Virus record (IMG/VR): IMGVR_UViG_3300046477_000733
Location: 1 to 32,116 of that record
Length of the DNA: 32,116 bases
Direction: 5' to 3' (one strand)
Source: a virus
Shown: positions 7,380-15,269 of the stretch, piece by piece
Layout: each line of letters starts with the position of its first letter
How positions within the stretch are numbered: position 1 is the stretch's first letter
Translations under genes and position numbers: made by a program
The notes under the pieces: generated by a model
Databases searched by the model: none
What the model was told of the DNA's origin: nothing
Seen by the model: the letters and a program-made list of their open reading frames with translations, nothing else

Positions 7380-9436
7380 GCCCGCTTCCTGCGATGACCA
7401 CCGCGAAGGCCGCCGACATTCCCTCGAAGCTCCCAATGCAGCACCGCTTCGAGGCGCTCGAGATCACGCCGCACCGCACGCGCGCCGTCGACGGAATCGA
7501 AGGTCCCGTCGAAGAGAACGCCTACGACATCACCATCAGCAGCGAGAACCCGGTCAGCCGCTACAGCTACCTCGAGGTGCTGGGCCACGCCGCGGGCGAG
7601 GTCGACCTCACGTTCGCGCAGAACGGCATCAGCTTCATGCTCGAGCACGGCGGCGTGATGCAGAGCTGCTCTCCCGATCCCGACTACCACCTCGGCCTGA
7701 TCACCGAGCTCGCGGTAAGCAGTCGCAAGCTCGTCGGAGTCGCCCGCTTCGCCGGCGATGACGCCCTGAGCGATATCGCGCTGCGCGTGAAGCGCGACTG
7801 GGCATCCGGATCGCCGACGCGCCCGTTCATTTCCGCCGGCTGGGTTCCGGTCGCCCGAAAGATCACCGAGCCGACCAAGGATGGCGAGACCACCACCGTC
7901 CGCTACACGAAGTGGCAGATCCGGGAGGCGTCGAACGTCGCCATCCCGGCCGATCCCGCCGGCGCGAAGGCGCGTTCGGGCTCCCTCGAGGAGTTCGTGA
8001 TCGCCGACGAGCTGGACACCACGCAGCACCGAAGCCAGGAGGCACCGAAGATGGAACCGACCACCACGACCACCACCCCGTCCGCGCCCGCGGCCGCGCC
8101 GCCGGCCGGATCCGTCGCGGTGGGCGAGGACCGTCTCAAGGCGCGCAGCGACGAAGCCGCGCAGATCGTCAGCCTGTGCGTCGCCCAGAACTGCGCCAGC
8201 CGCGCGGCGGAATTCATCTCGGGCGGGCTGACGCTCGCCGAGGTCAAGACCCGGCTGTTCGACGAGCTCACCGCGAAGAGCCGCAGCACCACGGTCGGCG
8301 CGCCGCCCGCCGAAGCCCTCGACGGTCTGACCCGCAAGGAGCGCAAGATCTACTCCTACCGCAACGCGGCGATGCTCGCGCTGCGCTCCCGCTCCGGGAT
8401 GCGCAACGAGAAGTGCCTCGAGCTCGACGTGCACGAGGAGATGGTGAAGCTCGCCCCGCGCGAGTACCAGCAGCGCGGCGGCATCCTGGTGCCGTTCGAC
8501 ACCCGCTCCGAGCAGGAGATCATGGATGCGTGGGAGCAGAAGCAGCTCCGCACCCGCGCCATGGACACCAAGACCGCCGGCAAGGGTCTCGAGTGGGTCG
8601 GCCAGCAGACCATGCCGCTGGTCGAAGCGCTGGTGGCGATCGCCGTCATGCCGCGGCTCGGGGCGAACTTCAACACCGGGCTCACCAACATGCTGTCCTA
8701 CCCGCGCGAGACCGGGCTGCCCACGGTCAGCTTCATCGGTGAGACGCCGGCGAGCGGGCAGACGCTGACGGATTCCTCGACGGGCGAGATCCTGAGCGGG
8801 CCGAAGCAGATGATCGGCGGCGTCAAGATGTCGCGCCAGTGGCTGTTCCAGACGCAGGGCGCCGGCGAGGCCCGCGTGCGCAACGCGCTGGTCGGCGGCA
8901 CCGCCCGCGCGCTCGACCGCAATGGCTTCACCGGCCTCGGCCACTCGAGCCAGCCCACCGGTCTCTACTTCCTGACCGGCGTCAACTCGACGGCCATGAG
9001 CAGCATCGCGCCGACCATGGCCAAGATCGTCGACATGGGCGGGAAGATCTCCGACCAGAACGCCGACGTCGGCCGGATGGGATGGGCGACCACGTCGCTG
9101 CTCGCCTGGTTCCTGCGCAGCAAGCTCGAGTTCACCTCGGCCGGCTCGAACCCGATCTGGACCGGGCCGATCCAGGACGGACTGATCGCCGGCTACCGCG
9201 CCATCGGTTCCACCCAGATGAGCAAGGCCCTCGGCGCCGGCGCCGATGAGCACGGCTTCATCTTCGGCAACTGGGAGTTCTGCGACGTCAATCTGTGGGG
9301 CGGCACCGAGCTGGTGGTCGACGAGCTGTCCGCCGGCGACGCCGCGCAGGTGATCATCCGCTCCTACGGGATGGGCGACGTCGTCTTCACCCACCCCGAG
9401 GCCTTCTCGATCGGCACCGCCGCGAAGCCCGCGTAA
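7376..9436 (+). CDS. Prohead protease-major capsid protein fusion (HK97 fold)
   Basis: 686 residues. Residues 1-200 are an S78-type prohead protease: the SFMLEHGG motif supplies the likely catalytic His91, FISAGWVP supplies Ser153, and WQIREASNVAIPADPAGAKA is the typical end of the domain. Residues 226-250 are a Thr/Pro/Ala-rich linker. The rest is an HK97-type major capsid protein with a helical delta-like region (about 250-350), then GGILVPFDTR, SFIGETPAS, MSRQWLFQTQ, and a C-terminal GDVVFTHPEAFSIGTAAKP typical of this fold. In the family the protease removes the delta domain during maturation. Fusion of protease and capsid in one ORF is known in some phages. An internal strong ribosome-binding site before Met226 suggests separate production of capsid protein as well. 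Confidence 0.9.
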   Translation: MSPLPAMTTAKAADIPSKLPMQHRFEALEITPHRTRAVDGIEGPVEENAYDITISSENPVSRYSYLEVLGHAAGEVDLTFAQNGISFMLEHGGVMQSCSPDPDYHLGLITELAVSSRKLVGVARFAGDDALSDIALRVKRDWASGSPTRPFISAGWVPVARKITEPTKDGETTTVRYTKWQIREASNVAIPADPAGAKARSGSLEEFVIADELDTTQHRSQEAPKMEPTTTTTTPSAPAAAPPAGSVAVGEDRLKARSDEAAQIVSLCVAQNCASRAAEFISGGLTLAEVKTRLFDELTAKSRSTTVGAPPAEALDGLTRKERKIYSYRNAAMLALRSRSGMRNEKCLELDVHEEMVKLAPREYQQRGGILVPFDTRSEQEIMDAWEQKQLRTRAMDTKTAGKGLEWVGQQTMPLVEALVAIAVMPRLGANFNTGLTNMLSYPRETGLPTVSFIGETPASGQTLTDSSTGEILSGPKQMIGGVKMSRQWLFQTQGAGEARVRNALVGGTARALDRNGFTGLGHSSQPTGLYFLTGVNSTAMSSIAPTMAKIVDMGGKISDQNADVGRMGWATTSLLAWFLRSKLEFTSAGSNPIWTGPIQDGLIAGYRAIGSTQMSKALGAGADEHGFIFGNWEFCDVNLWGGTELVVDELSAGDAAQVIIRSYGMGDVVFTHPEAFSIGTAAKPA
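8037..8053 (+). promoter_or_regulatory. Internal Shine-Dalgarno and start for capsid protein alone
   Basis: A perfect AGGAGG (8037-8042) is followed after 8 bases by an in-frame ATG at 8051 (Met226 of the fusion). Initiation here would give a 461-residue capsid protein without the protease. The site falls exactly at the junction between protease end and the Thr-rich linker, so it is unlikely to be chance coding sequence. Confidence 0.55.
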
Positions 9437-9496
9437 ACCAATCCCGCTGGCGGGCGCTCGGTCAGTCCCGGCGCCCGCCGGCATGGAGGCCTTTCG

Positions 9497-9802
9497 ATGC
9501 CGAAGTACATCGTCTTGAGCTCGCACGGCAACGGCGGCGGCCGCTTCGTCGAGCCCGGGGAGATCCTCGATCTCCAGGAGCAGGACGGCCGCTGGCGGAC
9601 CGGGGTGGGGCTGGTGAAGCCCTACGTCGAGCCGCCGCCGCCTGCCGCGGCCGCCGAAGTTCCCGCGGAGGATCCGGCAGCCGCTGCCGAGCCCTCGGCG
9701 AGCGCGGAGAGCGACGCGGACCCCGCGCCGACGCCGCCGGATGAATCCGCCGATCCGACCACCACCGCCGACGGCCCCAGGAGGGGCTCGCGCAAGAGCT
9801 GA
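9497..9802 (+). CDS. Small phage protein with Pro/Ala/Glu-rich tail
   Basis: 101 residues from ATG 9497 behind GGAGG (9485-9489). Residues 1-45 look like a compact beta domain: KYIVLSSHGNGGGRFVEPGE, then LDLQEQDGRW and GLVKPYVEP. Short genes of this type often follow the capsid gene in long-tailed phages and encode small capsid-associated or assembly proteins. Residues 46-101 are low-complexity Ala/Pro/Glu/Asp sequence, probably disordered, with a basic end (RRGSRKS). The exact role is not known to me. Position between capsid and the next head gene supports a structural or assembly role. Confidence 0.65.
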   Translation: MPKYIVLSSHGNGGGRFVEPGEILDLQEQDGRWRTGVGLVKPYVEPPPPAAAAEVPAEDPAAAAEPSASAESDADPAPTPPDESADPTTTADGPRRGSRKS

Positions 9803-9857
9803 CGGCGAGCCTCGCCGGACGCACAACAGGGCCCTCGGGGCCCGGAGGAAAGTTCCG

Positions 9858-10271
9858 ATGACCTCAACGCTCCACGCCTTTGCCAAGGCGCTGATCGCAT
9901 CCATCGCGGCCTGCCTGTCGCGCACCAGCTCGGCCAGCGGCACGGGCGTCGACCTGCTCGACTACGAGGGCTCCTGCTGCTTCGTGCTCGATGCCGGTGC
10001 AGCGACCGCCGGCACCAACCCGACCCTCGACGTCACCTTCGAGGAGTCCCTGGATGACGGTGCAACCGATGCCTACGCGGCGGTTCCCGCGGGGGCGTTC
10101 CAGGAGGGCACCAACTTCGGCCAGGTCACCAACGCGGCCAGCATGCAGGTCCGCCATTTCAACGTCAGCGACCGCAAGCGCTACATCCGGGCCAAGTGGG
10201 TACTCGGCGGGACGGCCACGCCGACCTTCCCCTTCGGCGTCGCGTTCCTCGGCCAGAAGAAATACCAGTAG
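9858..10271 (+). CDS. Capsid-associated beta-sandwich protein (possible decoration)
   Basis: 137 residues from ATG 9858 with GGAGGA at 9844-9849. The core alternates strands: NPTLDVTFEESLDDGATDAY, then AAVPAGAFQEGTNFGQVT, MQVRHFNVSDRKRYIRAKWV and a last strand TPTFPFGVAFLG. This resembles a phage protein group found just after the major capsid gene, where two-day-style replicate strands (target sum, expected error, measured response) are replaced by an Ig-like sandwich; no enzyme motif is seen. In phages a gene here commonly codes for a head decoration or stabilising protein, which is my best guess. The N-terminal 25 residues are hydrophobic enough to resemble a weak signal peptide but are more likely a helix. 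Confidence 0.5.
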   Translation: MTSTLHAFAKALIASIAACLSRTSSASGTGVDLLDYEGSCCFVLDAGAATAGTNPTLDVTFEESLDDGATDAYAAVPAGAFQEGTNFGQVTNAASMQVRHFNVSDRKRYIRAKWVLGGTATPTFPFGVAFLGQKKYQ

Positions 10272-10283
10272 CAGCGGGCCCCC

Positions 10284-10577
10284 ATGCACCACTTCGGGAC
10301 GTCGGATCTGCCGAGCATGCTCGCGGACTTCGGCGTCCCGGTGGTCTGGGGTTCGGTGACCGGCAACGGGATCGTGGACGAGGCCGACCACGAGCTCTAC
10401 ACCGGCGGCAACGTCGTTTTCACCGGGAAGGAACGCACCCTGACTCTCGAGGCGGACCGCTTCCTGGGCCTCGCCGAGAACGCGACCATCACGGTCGACG
10501 GCAGCTCCTTCCGGGTCATCCAGGCGCACCAGACGGGCGATGGCGCCCTTCTGCAGGTGCTCCTGATGCCGAGCTGA
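10284..10577 (+). CDS. Head-tail joining protein, lambda gpFII-like
   Basis: 97 residues. The sequence fits the small beta-barrel head-tail attachment family (lambda FII type): a short N-terminal helix (SDLPSMLADFGV), a strand with VVWG, a central FTGKERTLTLEADRFL region and a terminal DGSSFRVIQAHQTGDGALLQ followed by VLLMP. In lambda this protein binds the completed head and provides the site where the preassembled tail docks. Length (97 against about 117 in lambda) is normal for the group. It lies between the capsid-associated gene and the tail terminator-like gene, exactly where a joining protein is expected, and its stop is one base from the next start. Confidence 0.7.
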   Translation: MHHFGTSDLPSMLADFGVPVVWGSVTGNGIVDEADHELYTGGNVVFTGKERTLTLEADRFLGLAENATITVDGSSFRVIQAHQTGDGALLQVLLMPS

Positions 10578-10578
10578 T

Positions 10579-11664
10579 ATGAGCGCGATCGCAGCGGAAG
10601 CGAAAGAGCAGCTGATCGTCGAGCAGCTCCTCGCGGAGCTCTCCAAGATCGGCATGCCCGCGACTCAGGCGATCGCCCGCGGCAGCGTCCAGGGCAAGAG
10701 CGCCGGAGATCTGGAGCTCACGGTCGCCCTTGCGGGGGGCACCCTGCTCGCGGCCATCGCGCGGCAGAAGACGATCGCGATCTCCTCGGTGAAATGGGGC
10801 GGGACCGACATGATTCTGGTCCCGGGCTCCGCCACCGACTTCGACACCGGGCGCCTCGAGGTCTACGCCCTGCACAATCTCCCGGCGCAGACCGACGACA
10901 TCACCGTCCTCTTCGCCTCGGGCGCGACCGCGGTCCTGCTCGCCACCGAGATCCGCAACATGGTCGCGGACCCGGTCGACGTGGTCCACCCCAACACCAG
11001 CTCCGGCAACGCGCCCACCACCGGCTTGACCGCGATGCGCCAGGCCGGCCCCGAGCTGCTCTACGCCGTAGTCGCGACCGAGGGCCCGCTCGGCGACCAG
11101 GCCGGCACCTGGGATACGCCCTTCGTCGGCCTCCAGCGCGACGGCACCTCCGGCGGCTCCCCGACCACGAACTACACGCTCTCCGACGCCTGGTGGCTCG
11201 CGAACGAGTCCGGCACCGAGGGCGCCAGCAAGGACAACATCGCCAGCCGCGTCTGGGCCGCCACGCTGATCTCCTTGAAGCCCGAGTGGCTGACGAGCCC
11301 GCAGCCACCGGTCGACGACAGCCCCAACGACGCGCTGGGCCCGAGCGACTACCAGCAGTTCGTCGAGCACGTGGTCACCAGATCGAACGACACCGAGCGC
11401 GACGTGCGCGGCCACATGCAGACCATGGTGCTCTGGATCCACTCGATCGTGCTCGACCGCGACAAGGGCATGCGCAAGCTCCGCCGGCTCGATTCGGACC
11501 AGTTCCGCGCGATCCAGGCAGCTGAGAACACCCTCATCGCGGTCTGTGGCTACGGCATGCGGATCGGGGATTTCACGCCCAACGTCGAGATGGCGGCCGC
11601 CGGCTTCCGCCGCGGTGTGCGCGTGCTCGAGTTCGACTACAACCACGAGGACACGGCCCACTGA
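10579..11664 (+). CDS. Tail terminator-like protein with large beta-rich insertion
   Basis: 361 residues, more than twice the usual size of a tail terminator (about 130-160). Residues 1-26 form a helix (EQLIVEQLLAELSKIGM) as at the start of gpU-like or minor tail proteins. Residues 255-361 look like the rest of such a protein: DTERDVRGHMQTMVLWIHSI, a helix with FRAIQAAENTLIA, and a last RRGVRVLEFDYNHED strand. Residues 42-236 instead resemble a lectin-like or Ig-like sandwich (GDLELTVALAGGTLLAAIAR, RLEVYALHNLP, then WAATLISLKPE). Gene order (after joining protein, before tail tube) supports tail terminator. The fusion reading is inference: a structure prediction would settle it. Confidence 0.5.
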   Translation: MSAIAAEAKEQLIVEQLLAELSKIGMPATQAIARGSVQGKSAGDLELTVALAGGTLLAAIARQKTIAISSVKWGGTDMILVPGSATDFDTGRLEVYALHNLPAQTDDITVLFASGATAVLLATEIRNMVADPVDVVHPNTSSGNAPTTGLTAMRQAGPELLYAVVATEGPLGDQAGTWDTPFVGLQRDGTSGGSPTTNYTLSDAWWLANESGTEGASKDNIASRVWAATLISLKPEWLTSPQPPVDDSPNDALGPSDYQQFVEHVVTRSNDTERDVRGHMQTMVLWIHSIVLDRDKGMRKLRRLDSDQFRAIQAAENTLIAVCGYGMRIGDFTPNVEMAAAGFRRGVRVLEFDYNHEDTAH

Positions 11665-11681
11665 TGGGCGAGGAGGAGTAG

Positions 11682-12728
11682 ATGACCAACCCAGCATTGG
11701 GCTTTAAGAGCTACCTGCAGGCCGGGGCCGAGAGCACCTACGGCACCCCCGTGGCAGCGACCGCGAAGAGCGAAGTCATGCCCGGCGACATGTGCGACCT
11801 GGTCCCCGGCATCATCGATGACGCATCGCTCAACAGCCAGCGCGCGCGCCGCGGCTTCTACGACGGCGTCCAGTACTACAAGGGCAGCACCAAGATGCGC
11901 GCCAACTACGAGGGCAAGGTCCTGCTGATGATGCTGCGCTCGCTGTTCGGCAACTACGCGACGGGAGTCGGCACTCCCGTGAACGACGCCGGCGTCGTGA
12001 ACCACATCTTCACCGAGGGCGGCAACAGCTACCCGCTCACCCTGCAGCGCAATGTCGGCGACGTGGCGAGCACCACCGGCGTCTACGGAAAGGTGTTTCG
12101 ACCGGCCGGGGTGAAGGTCAACCAGGGAACTTTCGAGATGCAGGCCGGCTCGGGCGGCAAGGGCATGGGCATCTGGTCCTTCGACTACATCGCCCAGGAC
12201 CAGACCTCGGACCAGACGCCGACCGGAGCCCTGAGCCTGCCGCTGCTCAATCCCGTCCTCTACCGGCAGACTCTCTCGTTCAGCGACGGAACGGGCGACG
12301 CCACCGCTGACGTGAAGATCCGCTCGATCAAGTTCGGTTTCAACGCGCCGCTCACCAACGCAGACCGTGCCTTCCTCGCCTCCACCAACCTCATCGACGA
12401 GCCGCTCCCGAACGACTTCGTGGTGGCCACCTGCGAGATCCAGCAGGAGTTCAAGACCAAGTCCCAGTTCAATATCGCGCGCAATCGCACCGCGGTCGCT
12501 CCGAACGTGATCTTCCAGGGCGGCTTCTGCTCCGGCAGCGTGAATGACAAGTTCGAGCTCGAGATCCGGATGCAGCAGGCCAAGTTCATCGGCTACACGA
12601 ACCCGGTCGAAGGCTATGGCGTCCTGACCTCCACCGCCCAATTCCAGGCCTACAACGACCCGGTGACCAACTCTGATCTGTCCTCCCTGTACATCCGGAT
12701 CCAGAACAACGACACCGCCCTGCCGTAA
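11682..12728 (+). CDS. Major tail tube protein
   Basis: 348 residues from ATG 11682, with GAGGAGGAG immediately upstream. The start GFKSYLQAGAESTYGTPVAA is a hallmark of phage tail tube proteins of the large siphovirus type, in which a strand-turn motif opens the tube domain. Other matching segments are YYKGSTKMRANYEGK, a GTFEMQAGSGGKGMGIWSFD beta stretch, and a repeat-like second half (VKIRSIKFGFNAP, FELEIRMQQAKFIGY). Such proteins stack as hexameric rings to form the tail lumen. The size fits a two-domain tube protein. It is followed by the tail assembly chaperone, as in lambda-like gene order. Confidence 0.8.
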   Translation: MTNPALGFKSYLQAGAESTYGTPVAATAKSEVMPGDMCDLVPGIIDDASLNSQRARRGFYDGVQYYKGSTKMRANYEGKVLLMMLRSLFGNYATGVGTPVNDAGVVNHIFTEGGNSYPLTLQRNVGDVASTTGVYGKVFRPAGVKVNQGTFEMQAGSGGKGMGIWSFDYIAQDQTSDQTPTGALSLPLLNPVLYRQTLSFSDGTGDATADVKIRSIKFGFNAPLTNADRAFLASTNLIDEPLPNDFVVATCEIQQEFKTKSQFNIARNRTAVAPNVIFQGGFCSGSVNDKFELEIRMQQAKFIGYTNPVEGYGVLTSTAQFQAYNDPVTNSDLSSLYIRIQNNDTALP

Positions 12729-12758
12729 ACCGATCTCTTCGCCCGAAGGAGACGCACC

Positions 12759-13313
12759 ATGGAAGAGCAGCGCCCCAATCCGACGACCGCGCCACCTCGT
12801 CCCGAGCAGCTGACGGTCGAGGTCCACAGCGTTCGCGCGGTCGACGGCACCCCGCTTCAGGTCATCTGCCTGATGCCCGACGCGATCGACCTCGGCATCC
12901 TCATGAAGGGCATGGGCGGCCCGCGGCCCGAGTCGGTCTCCGACGCCGACGAGGGAGAGGAAGGCCAGAATGACCGTGTCCGGGAATTCCTCGAGCTCGG
13001 CAAGAAGCTGATCGAGAGGTACACGGCGCTCACGCTGCCGAATGGCGAGCTTCAGACCCCGGCGTTTCGCTTTGGACCCGCGGCGCAAGGGGACGCGGAC
13101 GGCGCCCTGTCCGGCCGACAGCTCAACTTCACGGATCTCTCGAGCCTCACCGAGACCCTGATGTACCTGGGCGGCTATCTGGAGGGAGCCGCCGCGGCGT
13201 CCTTTTCTGGTGACCGAGGAGGGAGCGGGGCTGGCGACGGAACTGGTCCGGCTATCCCGAATGAGCCGCCGGCCCTCGGCAGCGATCCCGGGGCTGAGCC
13301 TCGCACCCCGTGA
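12759..13313 (+). CDS. Tail assembly chaperone, gpG-like
   Basis: 184 residues from ATG 12759 behind GAAGGAGAC. It sits between tail tube and tape measure, the fixed position of gpG-type tail assembly chaperones, which coat the tape measure before tube polymerisation. The sequence has an early strand pair (LTVEVHSVRAVDGTPLQVIC), an acidic helix and a C-terminal low-complexity Gly/Pro tail (residues 150-184). The tail is where many phages shift frame to make an extended gpGT product. A second ORF in the +1 phase overlaps the tail (see next gene). Sequence similarity to lambda gpG is not obvious; the call rests on position and overlap. Confidence 0.6.
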   Translation: MEEQRPNPTTAPPRPEQLTVEVHSVRAVDGTPLQVICLMPDAIDLGILMKGMGGPRPESVSDADEGEEGQNDRVREFLELGKKLIERYTALTLPNGELQTPAFRFGPAAQGDADGALSGRQLNFTDLSSLTETLMYLGGYLEGAAAASFSGDRGGSGAGDGTGPAIPNEPPALGSDPGAEPRTP

Positions 13314-13455
13314 AGCTCATGAGTTCGATCTGGCAGCCCTGCGCGGCTACCAGAAGATGAAGCAGGTCCGATGGGGGAGCTCGGTCAATGCGCTGCAGGG
13401 AGATCCACAGCAGCAACTGATCGCCGCCCTCGAGATGATCTACCAGGAGCTCTGA
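13210..13455 (+). CDS. Out-of-phase tail chaperone extension (gpT-like)
   Basis: The reading frame is open from 13162 to the stop at 13455 and ends 1 base before the tape measure start. It is in the +1 phase relative to the preceding gene. A free-standing start could be GTG 13210 or ATG 13261, but neither has a well-placed Shine-Dalgarno, which favours production by frameshift from the gpG-like gene. The C-terminal part (EFDLAALRGYQKMKQV, then a glutamine-rich LQGDPQQQLIAALEMIYQEL) is helical and looks like real coding sequence. In lambda-like phages the T part binds tail tube subunits. Possible slip sites are TTTT at 13203-13206 and CCCC at 13306-13309 just before the TGA. Confidence 0.5.
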   Translation: MTEEGAGLATELVRLSRMSRRPSAAIPGLSLAPREAHEFDLAALRGYQKMKQVRWGSSVNALQGDPQQQLIAALEMIYQEL

Positions 13456-13456
13456 C

Positions 13457-15268
13457 GTGGCCGACGAATCCGTCAATCTGATCCTCAAGGCCCGCGACGA
13501 GGCCACCGCCAAGGTCCGCGACCTCGCCAAGGAAGTCGGCGGCCTGGACGCGACAATGAAGCACCTCACCACGGGTGCGGGGGATTGGGGCGCAATCGCG
13601 TTCGGCATCAGCTCGGTGGCAGCGGCCGCGGTCGCCCTTGGTAAGCAATTTTCGGACAACGTCGAGCGCATGGACCGCGTCCATGACGTGACCGGAGCCG
13701 CGGTTCCGCAGATTCAGGTCCTGGAGCGGTCATTCGAGAACCTCGGACTCGGCGCCGATTCAGCGGACAAGACGATCGAGCGCATGGCGAAGGCGATCGG
13801 CAACAATGATCCGCTTCTGAAAAAGCTCGGCATCACCACCCGCGACGCCTACACGGCAACCATGCAGCTCGCGAAGGCCTTCGCCGAATCGGACGATCCG
13901 GCGACGAAGACGGCCATCGCCGTGAAGCTCCTCGGCAAATCGGGGCTGGAATCCGCCGGGGTTCTTTCGCGACTCGCCGAGGAGGCCCAGAAAACCAAGG
14001 GCGTCATGCAGGAATCGGGAGGCCTGTTCGGCGAGCAGACATTGCTGAACGCCGAGAAACTCCATGCGGCCCTCGACGCATTCAGCACCCGGTGGGCAAG
14101 CATGTGGTCCTCCATGCAAGCGGCCGCGTTGCCGGCGGCAACGAACATCGTGACCGCGATCAATAGCATCCTGCATGAACTCTCGAAGCCAGTGGATCGC
14201 GAGGCGGCCGGCGGTGGGAACGTGGACGGGATAGTCAACGCCTGGAAGCTCCGGCGGGAGGAGATGCAGAAGTACGATCAAGAGCGCGAGCGGATCTTCG
14301 AAAAGAGCATGAAATGGGACAGTCCCAACGCATTCGGCACCTCGGTACATTCCAGGACCTCATCCCGCGCGCTGCCCAAGACGGGGCAAGTGGTGATCGG
14401 GATCGACGCGGACGGGACCCCCATCTACGGCGACGCCCCAGACTCCGCATCCAAGGTCCGCGAGAATCGTCTCAATGAAATGATGCGCGTGCTTCAGGTC
14501 GGCCGCGCAGAGGCGGAGAAGTACATCGCTCGCCTGAACGAAATCGAAGATGCCCGCAAGGGCGTCCAGATCGCCGCGGAGATCGGCATCGATCTGGGCG
14601 CGCGTCACCCCGAGCTATCCACGGCCGGCCCCGGGAACCTGCAGCGCCGCCCCGGCGGCACTCTCATCGCAGGCGCCAACCCGGCAACCGGGGAGATGAT
14701 TTCCCAGGCCGAGCTCGATCGCATGAAGGCTTTCATGGACGCGTGGCTTGCACAGATGCCGAAAATGTCAGGGGCCCTCACGCTGGTGACTGAGAAGTGG
14801 CGCAATCTGATCAGCACGGACCTCTCGAAGGAGAACATTCTCGAGCAGGTATTCAACTCAGCCGACCAGGCGGCGCTCGCATTCGCCTCGAACGGCATCG
14901 ACCAGGCGACCCGCGGCATGCTGACCTTCCAGTCCGTCGGTACGTTCGCCGTCCGCGCGATCGAAGACGAATTCAAGCGCTTGAGCGCGCGAATCATAGC
15001 CAGCGGGATCATGAAGCTGGTGCTCGGCGGCGTCAGCCTGGCATTCGGAGGAGTCCCGGGCATTGCCGTCGCCGCGATCGCCGGCGCCAGCAATCCGCTC
15101 CTCTCGAGCAATGGGGGCTCCGGGGCAACCCCCGGCAGCGTCACCCAGATCACGAACCACAACTACATTCAGACGCTCGACAGCCGATCCCTGAAGATGG
15201 CGATGGCATTCCCGCACGGCTCCTTCGTGCGGGCACAGAACGAAATAAAGATCGGGTCGGCCTACTGA
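13457..15268 (+). CDS. Tail tape measure protein
   Basis: 603 residues from GTG 13457, one base after the previous stop. The start ESVNLILKARDEATAKVRDL, followed by KEVGGLDATMKHL and a Gly/Ala hydrophobic run (about residues 45-62), is the normal beginning of siphovirus tape measure proteins. A second hydrophobic block lies at about residues 520-555 (LVLGGVSLAFGGVPGIAVAA). Tape measures set tail length at about 0.15 nm per residue, which would predict a tail near 90 nm. The C-terminal hydrophobic region often enters or contacts the host membrane during DNA ejection. The middle is helical and charged. Base composition is slightly less GC-rich than its neighbours. Confidence 0.8.
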   Translation: MADESVNLILKARDEATAKVRDLAKEVGGLDATMKHLTTGAGDWGAIAFGISSVAAAAVALGKQFSDNVERMDRVHDVTGAAVPQIQVLERSFENLGLGADSADKTIERMAKAIGNNDPLLKKLGITTRDAYTATMQLAKAFAESDDPATKTAIAVKLLGKSGLESAGVLSRLAEEAQKTKGVMQESGGLFGEQTLLNAEKLHAALDAFSTRWASMWSSMQAAALPAATNIVTAINSILHELSKPVDREAAGGGNVDGIVNAWKLRREEMQKYDQERERIFEKSMKWDSPNAFGTSVHSRTSSRALPKTGQVVIGIDADGTPIYGDAPDSASKVRENRLNEMMRVLQVGRAEAEKYIARLNEIEDARKGVQIAAEIGIDLGARHPELSTAGPGNLQRRPGGTLIAGANPATGEMISQAELDRMKAFMDAWLAQMPKMSGALTLVTEKWRNLISTDLSKENILEQVFNSADQAALAFASNGIDQATRGMLTFQSVGTFAVRAIEDEFKRLSARIIASGIMKLVLGGVSLAFGGVPGIAVAAIAGASNPLLSSNGGSGATPGSVTQITNHNYIQTLDSRSLKMAMAFPHGSFVRAQNEIKIGSAY

Positions 15269-15269
15269 C

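Noticed and set aside
5280-7436. A 718-residue open reading frame on the minus strand
   Set aside because: Antisense to the large secreted protein gene; the sequence is low-complexity Arg/Ala/Gly/Asp and has no domain or ribosome-binding site.
7166-9943. A 925-residue open reading frame on the minus strand over the capsid region
   Set aside because: It is antisense to the protease-capsid gene, Arg/Gly/Ala-rich without motifs, and caused by GC-rich third positions that leave few stops.
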